A DNA stretch of 18,995 bases from RGIG1959 sp045540655 (GTDB lineage Bacteria > Bacillota > Clostridia > Oscillospirales > Acutalibacteraceae), in contig JAZQHP010000096.1 in NCBI GenBank assembly GCA_045540655.1, positions 1 through 18,995 of the forward strand. The letters are read 5' to 3'. How positions within the stretch are numbered: position 1 is the first letter of the stretch; each line of letters starts with the position of its first letter. The translations under genes were made by a program, and so were the position numbers. This document shows positions 14,626 to 18,995 of the stretch, one piece after another. The notes below the pieces were generated by a model, which saw only the letters and a list, made by a program, of their open reading frames with translations, ran no database searches and was not told the DNA's origin.

Positions 14626-15050
14626 TGGATGCTGTCAAAGGCACGATTGAGGCTACGATCCAACTGACCAAAACCAACTGCTACTATATGAATCACGGGG
14701 TCTGCTCCCTGTCGCTGGTGGACGATTTCTTCATCAGCCATTCCGAACGCGTGTCGCAAAACGACCTGCTGTATTGCCCGCGCCTGTATGCCCAGATGAA
14801 AGCGCGTGCCAAGGACCGCCCCGTGGCGGCGGTGCCCTGCGACTGCGGTCATGTGCAGATCCTCAGCACACCGCAACGCGCCTGCATCGCCGAGCGCAAG
14901 GGGCTGATGCTGTCAATGAAGGTAGACGATAACAAGGAAGCCCGTCCGCTTTGCGGCGTGTGCGGCGGACAAACCTCTCTGCACTCCAAGGAAGCCACCG
15001 GTACGCGCATTTTGTCGCTGACCGTGCGTGCGATCAAAACGAACGGATAA
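14625..15050 (+). CDS. Cysteine-rich protein of unknown function coupled to the SLOG gene
   Basis: A 141-residue soluble protein I do not recognise. It has eight cysteines: C19, C27, C51, then P-C72-D-C74-G-H76, C87, and L-C110-G-V-C113-G-G near the end, with His120 following. The C-x-C and C-x2-C pairs suggest zinc or another metal; both lie in the second half, like knuckles of one treble-clef or ribbon site. No signal peptide or membrane helix is present. ATG 14625 overlaps the SLOG stop (TAATG), and the AAAGGAG at 14608-14614 sits inside the end of the SLOG gene, so co-translation is almost certain. A 16-base direct repeat (14247-14262 and 14599-14614) covers the ribosome-binding sites of both genes. 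A bidirectional terminator follows. A partner role for the SLOG protein is inference from the coupling. Confidence 0.8.
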   Translation: MDAVKGTIEATIQLTKTNCYYMNHGVCSLSLVDDFFISHSERVSQNDLLYCPRLYAQMKARAKDRPVAAVPCDCGHVQILSTPQRACIAERKGLMLSMKVDDNKEARPLCGVCGGQTSLHSKEATGTRILSLTVRAIKTNG

Positions 15051-15063
15051 GCCAACCGATCAT

Positions 15064-15106
15064 AAAAAAGCCTGCATTCCTTTTTACGGAATGCAGGCTT
15101 TTTTTC
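15064..15106. terminator. Bidirectional rho-independent terminator
   Basis: AGCCTGCATTCC (15069-15080), loop TTTTTAC, GGAATGCAGGCT (15088-15099) is a perfect 12-bp stem flanked by A-run and T-run: T7 follows on the plus strand and the upstream A6 supplies a T-run on the minus strand. It ends both the SLOG/Cys-rich operon (+) and the MATE transporter gene (-). Confidence 0.92.
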
Positions 15107-15110
15107 GTAG

Positions 15111-16472
15111 TTATACATGAGCGGTGCGGGGCAGCTTTCGCCGCACCAACGCAAAGCAGGTCAGCTGTGCCGCAAGCGTGAGCACCCAGCTGATCGGATA
15201 GGTGATGTAGAGCATATCAATGGAGTGAAACGCAGGAATCTGAAACACGGTAAAAATCCAGACGAGGCGAAGGGCGCACACACCAACCAGAGACACGACC
15301 ATCGGCACAACCGAATGTCCCATGCCGCGCAGACCGCCGACCGTGACATCCATCATGCCCGCGAGCACAAACGAGACCGCCATAATCTGCAGGCGATCCA
15401 TGCCCGCCGCGATCACCGCCGGGTCGGCGGTATACAATCCGAGAAGCGGCTTGCCGCACCCGTACAAAACGGCACCGAGTCCCGCGCCGACCACCGCCAC
15501 GCTGGCCAGTGCCGTCGCCAGAATACGGTTGAGACGGTCGTAGCGTCCTGCGCCGATGTTCTGACCTGTAAAGGAGATGGCCGCCTGATGGAAGGCGTTC
15601 ATAGACACAAAGATGAAGCCCTCAAGATTCTGGGCGGCGGTGTTGCCCGCCATAATGATCGATCCGAATTCGTTGACCGACGACTGGATCACCACGTTGG
15701 CAATGGAAAACATACTGCCCTGCAGTCCTGCAGGCAAGCCGATTTTGACGATTTTACCGAGCTTGTCCTTCGATACGCGCAATTCCCGCAGGCACAGGCG
15801 AAGTGCCCCCTTTTCACACATCAGCAACCACACGACCGCCGCCGCCGAGATCACCTGCGAAACCACCGTGGCAATACCGACGCCGAACACGCCCCAGTGG
15901 AAGCGAATGACAAAGACCAGATTCAGGCTGACGTTCACCGCTCCCGCCGCCATAAGCACATACAGCGGACGGCGCGTGTCACCGACGGCGCGCAGGATCG
16001 CCGCACCGAAGTTATAGACCATCGTGGCGGTCATGCCCGAAAAATAGGTGCGCAGATACACCACCGACAGATCGATGACGTCGGACGGCGTGTCCATCCA
16101 TGTCAGAATCGGACGCGCCAGCACGATGCCGATCGCGGTCAGAAGCAGACCGCCCGCCGCACTGATCACCATGGAGGTGTGGATAGTTTCCTTGAGCTCG
16201 CGCTCCTGCGACGCGCCGAAATACCGCGCCGTCAGCACGTTGGTGCCGACGGACAAGCCGATGAACAGGTTGGTCAGCAGATTGATCAGCGCCGTCGTCG
16301 CCCCCACGGCCGCGAGCGATTCCTTGCCGGCAAACCGACCGACAACAATGACATCCGCGGCATTGAACAACAACTGGAGAATGCCCGATGCCATCAGCGG
16401 CAACGCAAAGAGCAACATCTTTTTCAGGATGGAGCCGTTGCACATATCAATGGTATGATTGGATTTTTGCAT
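15111..16472 (-). CDS. MATE family multidrug/metabolite efflux transporter
   Basis: Integral membrane antiporter of 453 residues with about 12 helices and two MatE halves, expected to expel cationic drugs or metabolites using a Na+ or H+ gradient. Family features include the N-terminal G-S-I-L-K-K-M-L-L-F-A-L-P (13-25), the N-A-A-D-V-I-V-V-G-R segment near 37-46, the G-x-x-x-G-T-N-V-L-T-A-R-Y-F-G-A loop near 73-86, R-A-V-G-D-T-R-R-P near 157-165, and the mirrored N-I-G-A-G-R-Y-D-R and G-G-L-R-G-M-G-H-S motifs in the second half. The substrate cannot be deduced. ATG 16472 follows AAGGA by 7 bases; the longer frame would overlap the upstream phosphatase end. It lies 32 bases downstream of the phosphatase gene on the same strand with no terminator between them, so the two form an operon. 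Confidence 0.95.
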   Translation of the reverse strand: MQKSNHTIDMCNGSILKKMLLFALPLMASGILQLLFNAADVIVVGRFAGKESLAAVGATTALINLLTNLFIGLSVGTNVLTARYFGASQERELKETIHTSMVISAAGGLLLTAIGIVLARPILTWMDTPSDVIDLSVVYLRTYFSGMTATMVYNFGAAILRAVGDTRRPLYVLMAAGAVNVSLNLVFVIRFHWGVFGVGIATVVSQVISAAAVVWLLMCEKGALRLCLRELRVSKDKLGKIVKIGLPAGLQGSMFSIANVVIQSSVNEFGSIIMAGNTAAQNLEGFIFVSMNAFHQAAISFTGQNIGAGRYDRLNRILATALASVAVVGAGLGAVLYGCGKPLLGLYTADPAVIAAGMDRLQIMAVSFVLAGMMDVTVGGLRGMGHSVVPMVVSLVGVCALRLVWIFTVFQIPAFHSIDMLYITYPISWVLTLAAQLTCFALVRRKLPRTAHV

Positions 16473-16504
16473 GTATATGTCCTTCTTTCTGAATCGGAGC
16501 GCGG

Positions 16505-16963
16505 TTACAGCTTTTTGAGAAGGGCGAGGCATCCTTCCTCGATATCGCGGAATGCCGTTTCAAAATCGCCGCTGTACCACGGATCGGCGACATTGCCGCC
16601 GCGGGCGGTGTGATCCATGAGCTTGGTCACTTTGCCGTCGGGATCGCCGCCGAGGATGCGAAGCGCGTTGCGCACGTTGTTGTCGTCCATGCACACAATG
16701 TAATCGTAGCGGGCATAGTCGCTCTTTTTCAGTTGCACCGCGCGTTTGCCGTCGCAGGAAATGCCGTGACGCGCCAGCTCGCGCTTGGCAGGCGGATAGA
16801 CGGGATTGCCGATGCCGCCGATGATTTCTTCGGTCGAGGTCGCACAGGACGCGACCGACACCCGCTCACCCATGCCCCGCTCGCGAAGCAGTTTCACCAT
16901 CAGAAATTCTGCCATCGGTGAGCGACATATATTGCCGTGGCAGACGAATAAAATGCGTGTCAT
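16505..16963 (-). CDS. Low-molecular-weight protein-tyrosine phosphatase
   Basis: Cytoplasmic phosphatase of 152 residues that hydrolyses phosphotyrosine through a cysteinyl-phosphate intermediate. The P-loop is complete at the N terminus: V7-C8-H-G-N-I-C-R14-S15, with Cys8 as nucleophile and Arg14 as phosphate binder, and the general acid Asp127 lies in A-D-P-W-Y-S-G-D-F (126-134). C-M-D-D-N-N-V-R-N (91-99) is also typical of the family. Length fits. ATG 16963 follows AAAGGAG by 7 bases. It is the first gene of the operon with the MATE transporter, driven by the promoter at 17023-16995. Bacterial homologues often act with tyrosine kinases in capsule or exopolysaccharide control, but no kinase is present here, so its target is unknown. 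Confidence 0.95.
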   Translation of the reverse strand: MTRILFVCHGNICRSPMAEFLMVKLLRERGMGERVSVASCATSTEEIIGGIGNPVYPPAKRELARHGISCDGKRAVQLKKSDYARYDYIVCMDDNNVRNALRILGGDPDGKVTKLMDHTARGGNVADPWYSGDFETAFRDIEEGCLALLKKL

Positions 16964-16994
16964 AAGGGGACTCCTTTGCGGTTTGTTCCTATTA

Positions 16995-17023
16995 AGTATA
17001 CGCCTGTTCGGCAAAAAAGTCAA
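16995..17023 (-). promoter_or_regulatory. Sigma-A type promoter of the phosphatase-MATE operon
   Basis: On the minus strand TTGACT (17023-17018) and TATACT (17000-16995) are spaced by 17 bases, both five of six to consensus. The start would be near 16988, about 25 bases before ATG 16963. Confidence 0.8.
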
Positions 17024-17095
17024 TTTTTGTTGTGCGAAAAACGACGGGAGTACGCCTGCGGAGGTGTTGGCAGGGGTTTCTATATTCCTTCGTAG

Positions 17096-17122
17096 GGGAG
17101 GGTCTGTGTGCCCTCCCGTTTT
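17096..17122 (+). repeat. GC-rich hairpin of likely repeat origin
   Basis: GGGAGGG (17096-17102) and CCCTCCC (17111-17117) enclose TCTGTGTG and are followed by GTTTTTG. It could act as a plus-strand terminator, but no plus-strand gene ends here. The wording (CGTAGGGGAGGG...CCCTCCC) resembles short intergenic palindromes I recall from gut Clostridia. Confidence 0.5.
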
Positions 17123-17177
17123 TGATTGTAAGCGGCGGTGCGCAATGGCTTGGTATTGGTTTGTGCGTATTCGCAAG

Positions 17178-17321
17178 CCTTGGCTCCCTCTGACGAGGGA
17201 GCTGGCAAAACCGCAGGTTTTGGCTGAAGGAGAGATCACGTTGCCGCAAGATGTCTTTCACCCTTCTCTCCTCCCGTCACGCCTTACGGCGTGCCACCCT
17301 CCTCGTCAGAGGAGGGCAAGG
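17178..17321. mobile_element. MITE-like palindromic element with 30-base imperfect terminal inverted repeats
   Basis: The left end (17178-17207) and the reverse complement of the right end (17292-17321) both begin CCTTG, share the core TCTGACGAGG and end TGGCA, about 24 of 30 positions alike. Each end is itself a hairpin: CTCCCTC-TGAC-GAGGGAG (17184-17201) and CCCTCCTC-GTCA-GAGGAGGG (17297-17316), with changes that keep both stems paired. Inside are AAAACC-GCA-GGTTTT (17207-17221), GGAGAG/CTCTCC arms, and CACGCC-TTAC-GGCGTG (17278-17293). It has no coding capacity. The architecture fits a non-autonomous palindromic repeat; target duplications were not evident. Confidence 0.7.
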
Positions 17322-17346
17322 GTGTTGTTTGCGCCATCACACCAAA

Positions 17347-17374
17347 AGAACGGTCGGATGTCTCCGACCGTTCT
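17347..17374 (-). terminator. Terminator of the four-helix membrane protein gene
   Basis: AGAACGGTCGGA (17347-17358) and TCCGACCGTTCT (17363-17374) form a perfect 12-bp stem with a 4-base loop. On the minus strand it begins 20 bases after the stop codon at 17395 and is followed by TTTTGG; on the plus strand no T-run follows. Confidence 0.75.
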
Positions 17375-17394
17375 CGAATTTGTCCCCTTGAAAA

Positions 17395-17793
17395 TCATTT
17401 GCGTGCGGTGCCTTTCAAAGCACTCCTAACCCATGACACCACACCCATACTACTGATCAGCAAGGCGGTGATAGAATAGTAAATATATATGCACTCCAAA
17501 ACAATAAATTGTTCATTATGGTTCCAAGGTAAGTAAAAGCGAATGGAATCTGATAATAAAGCCAAGGTAGATATAGAGCATATAAAAACAAATACAGCCG
17601 AAGATATAATTCTTCGTTCCTTAACAATAAGGAAGGCACACAAAAAACTAACAATCAAAGCAGTACAAGCAATCGCTATTGTTTTGTTTGAAACAAGAAG
17701 TGAGTTGTTTGCAAAAAGCATAACCAACTCATATCCCAAAGCAAAGAGATATATTCCCGAAGCAACAACGTTCATCTTTTGTATAGTTTTCAT
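17395..17793 (-). CDS. Small four-helix membrane protein of unknown function
   Basis: A 132-residue hydrophobic protein with predicted membrane helices at about 8-28, 36-57, 62-82 and 98-121, a Lys/Arg-rich cytoplasmic loop (K-E-R-R at 58-61) and a basic C-terminal tail. I recognise no family or motif. Codon use is AT-rich compared with the genes to the left. The start is ATG 17793, with AAGGGG about 10 bases upstream; the longer frame starting at 17862 has no ribosome-binding site and crosses the -10 element at 17829. It follows the lipoprotein gene on the same strand after 145 bases and ends at a clear terminator, so it may be read both from its own promoter and by read-through. Confidence 0.72.
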   Translation of the reverse strand: MKTIQKMNVVASGIYLFALGYELVMLFANNSLLVSNKTIAIACTALIVSFLCAFLIVKERRIISSAVFVFICSISTLALLSDSIRFYLPWNHNEQFIVLECIYIYYSITALLISSMGVVSWVRSALKGTARK

Positions 17794-17809
17794 AGCGCAC
17801 CATCCCCTT

Positions 17810-17938
17810 TTATGCAAGATTAAATAATACCATATAACCATTTTTCTTTTTTGGAGCATCATTAAAATAATCTACTAATCCATAATCATTTTTCATAGCA
17901 TTTCTAGAGCTCGTATGAGCATAATACCGTTCTGTATT
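17810..17938 (-). pseudogene. Coding-like open stretch in frame after the lipoprotein stop (possible gene remnant)
   Basis: Directly after the lipoprotein TAA (17941-17939), the same frame stays open for 42 codons to another TAA at 17812-17810. The translation begins N-T-E-R-Y-Y-A-H-T-S-S-R and ends K-K-K-N-G-Y-M-V-L-F-N-L-A, which reads like the C-terminal end of a protein rather than intergenic DNA. An internal ATG (17896) would give 28 residues but has no ribosome-binding site. It may be the tail of a deleted gene or an old extension of the lipoprotein. In an AT-rich stretch this length could also arise by chance, so support is weak. Confidence 0.3.
17824..17832 (-). promoter_or_regulatory. 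Possible extended -10 element for the four-helix membrane protein gene
   Basis: The minus strand reads TGGTATTAT (17832-17824), a TGn extension plus five of six bases of TATAAT. The -35 region is an A-run without a good hexamer. The start would be near 17817, about 24 bases before ATG 17793. Confidence 0.45.
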
Positions 17939-18982
17939 TTATAACTCATAAACCGGTTCTTTTATATCTTCATCCGTATATCGATTCAATATACCTGTGT
18001 TCTGTGAATACACGAAGACCTCTTGATCCGATGTCACAAACATGTCGATCATCCCCTCATACTCATCCAGGCACTCCATCGACCCGTTCAAAAGAGACAT
18101 TTTATAAAGCGTGTTCTTTTGCTTATCCGTATTCGCTTCAAACCGATCCGTAGCACAAACAAAGGCATACTCTTCGCACGCAATAATATTTACAATGCCT
18201 TGCATCTGTTCGTATTGCCGGAAAGAACCGTCGCTCACATTATACGTTGCAATATAATAGGGACCCTCGGGCGTCGTATAATCTGTATCATACAACAACA
18301 CAACCTGTGTCGATGTAAAGTTTACACTCTGGAGTCCAAATAACTCCTCCCCCATATTATCAAAAGAAAAACTTCCCATGGAAACCGATGTATTGACATC
18401 CGCATCATACCGATACAACCGATACTCCTGAGATTCACGCACAAGGTATACTGGTTGATCATTCATAACGCCAACCGATACTACGGAAGGCGAGATATCC
18501 GCCCATGTTTTCGTTTCTAAGGAAAACACCCTCAAACGCTGTTCAATCGTTCTCTCCATAAAATAGACAGCGTTATCATGTACGAAATAATATGCTGCTT
18601 CATTTAAATTCGTAAGGGTAATATCTTCATTAGTCTCCAAATCCATCATGTGAAAACGATAACTGTCGGAAGGGCGATCCAGCATGTATAACTTGCCATC
18701 ATACTCTTGAATATCCGCATAATCCGCTGAATCCGCAGATGTTATTTTTCGTGTGCCATGCTCATCTGCTACATAATAATTCATGAAATAAATCGGAGCA
18801 TGTGAATAATACAACGCATCATTTGTTACCCAAAACGGAATCAGGGAATTGGCTGCATTATTATAATTAACACATTCCGATTGCCGGTCATGATTACCAT
18901 TGTATGTCGAATAAATTTGTCCGCAAGCACATAAACCTAAAAGCATCGATACTAAAAGCATAATCACAAATATCTTTTTCAT
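17939..18982 (-). CDS. Lipoprotein, possibly beta-propeller-like, of unknown function
   Basis: A 347-residue exported lipoprotein. Residues 1-20 form a signal peptide with a lipobox (L-G-L-C-A-C20-G), so Cys20 should be lipidated and the protein anchored on the outer face of the membrane. The rest is soluble and built of repeating strand-turn units, such as Y-D-G-K-L-Y-M-L-D, H-D-N-A-V-Y-F-M-E, N-D-Q-P-V-Y-L-V-R and D-Q-E-V-F-V-Y-S-Q, each about 45 residues apart, which resembles the blades of DUF5050-like beta-propellers. No catalytic motif is seen. The AAAGGTG at 18995-18989 favours ATG 18982; ATG 18985, one codon longer, is also possible, while the GTG at 18991 overlaps the ribosome-binding site. 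Base composition is visibly lower in GC than the genes to the left. The upstream neighbour is outside the window. Confidence 0.82.
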   Translation of the reverse strand: MKKIFVIMLLVSMLLGLCACGQIYSTYNGNHDRQSECVNYNNAANSLIPFWVTNDALYYSHAPIYFMNYYVADEHGTRKITSADSADYADIQEYDGKLYMLDRPSDSYRFHMMDLETNEDITLTNLNEAAYYFVHDNAVYFMERTIEQRLRVFSLETKTWADISPSVVSVGVMNDQPVYLVRESQEYRLYRYDADVNTSVSMGSFSFDNMGEELFGLQSVNFTSTQVVLLYDTDYTTPEGPYYIATYNVSDGSFRQYEQMQGIVNIIACEEYAFVCATDRFEANTDKQKNTLYKMSLLNGSMECLDEYEGMIDMFVTSDQEVFVYSQNTGILNRYTDEDIKEPVYEL

Positions 18983-18995
18983 CATTCGCACCTTT

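Larger units (their letters stand above)
17024..17394. other. Repeat-rich gene-free interval
   Basis: About 370 bases with no convincing gene. It holds, in order, a GC-rich hairpin (17096-17117), the MITE-like inverted-repeat element (17178-17321) and the terminator of the next minus-strand gene (17347-17374). Open frames crossing it lack ribosome-binding sites and run through the hairpins. Confidence 0.7.

Noticed and set aside
15117..16613. 498-codon plus-strand open frame opposite the MATE gene
   Set aside because: The product is an improbable His/Arg/Gln-rich chain without any domain; the minus strand encodes a clear MATE transporter and a phosphatase end.
17178..17321. CRISPR array or tandem repeat
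   Set aside because: The repeats are two inverted ends of one element; there are no regularly spaced direct repeats or spacers, and no cas gene is nearby.
16806..17429. 207-codon plus-strand open frame across the repeat-rich gap
   Set aside because: It begins inside the phosphatase gene, runs through three hairpins and the MITE-like element, and has no start signals.
1..18995. tRNA or rRNA genes
   Set aside because: No cloverleaf with GGTTCRA-type arm or conserved rRNA segment was recognised by eye on either strand; a tRNAscan run would settle this.

Overview
The window is a moderately GC-rich stretch (nearly 60% GC by eye over most of its length) of a chromosome that looks like a spore-forming, gut-dwelling member of the Clostridia, probably near Oscillospiraceae/Ruminococcaceae. 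This rests on a SpoIVB sporulation protease, a bile-salt-hydrolase-type enzyme, strong Shine-Dalgarno sites with some GTG/TTG starts, a FliB-type cysteine-rich protein and a MITE-like palindromic element of a style I associate with these genomes. The taxonomic call is inference; no rRNA or marker gene was available.

Layout: (1) 1-3090 holds housekeeping and regulatory genes: a histidine phosphatase running off the left edge (-), an XRE regulator (+), a six-helix membrane protein (-) and the TlyA rRNA methyltransferase (+), closed by two terminator hairpins. (2) 3116-10615 is one minus-strand unit: a 2439-residue exported protein followed by a 48-residue acidic micropeptide gene and a shared terminator. 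(3) 10978-14110 carries a choloylglycine-hydrolase-family enzyme (-), a flagellin lysine-N-methylase-like protein (+) and SpoIVB (-); the last two converge with overlapping stop codons. (4) 14272-15050 is a two-gene operon: a SLOG-fold protein and a cysteine-rich protein of unknown function joined by a TAATG overlap. (5) 15111-16963 is a two-gene minus-strand operon of a low-molecular-weight tyrosine phosphatase and a MATE transporter. (6) 17030-17375 is a repeat-rich gap with a roughly 144-bp inverted-repeat element. (7) 17395-18982 is a lower-GC block with a small four-helix membrane protein and a lipoprotein.

Most genes are single transcription units with recognisable sigma-A type promoters (several with 17-bp spacers), so the region is not one pathway. 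The most likely novel material is the giant exported protein with its micropeptide partner, the SLOG/Cys-rich gene pair, and the low-GC lipoprotein block with a coding-like tail after its stop codon.
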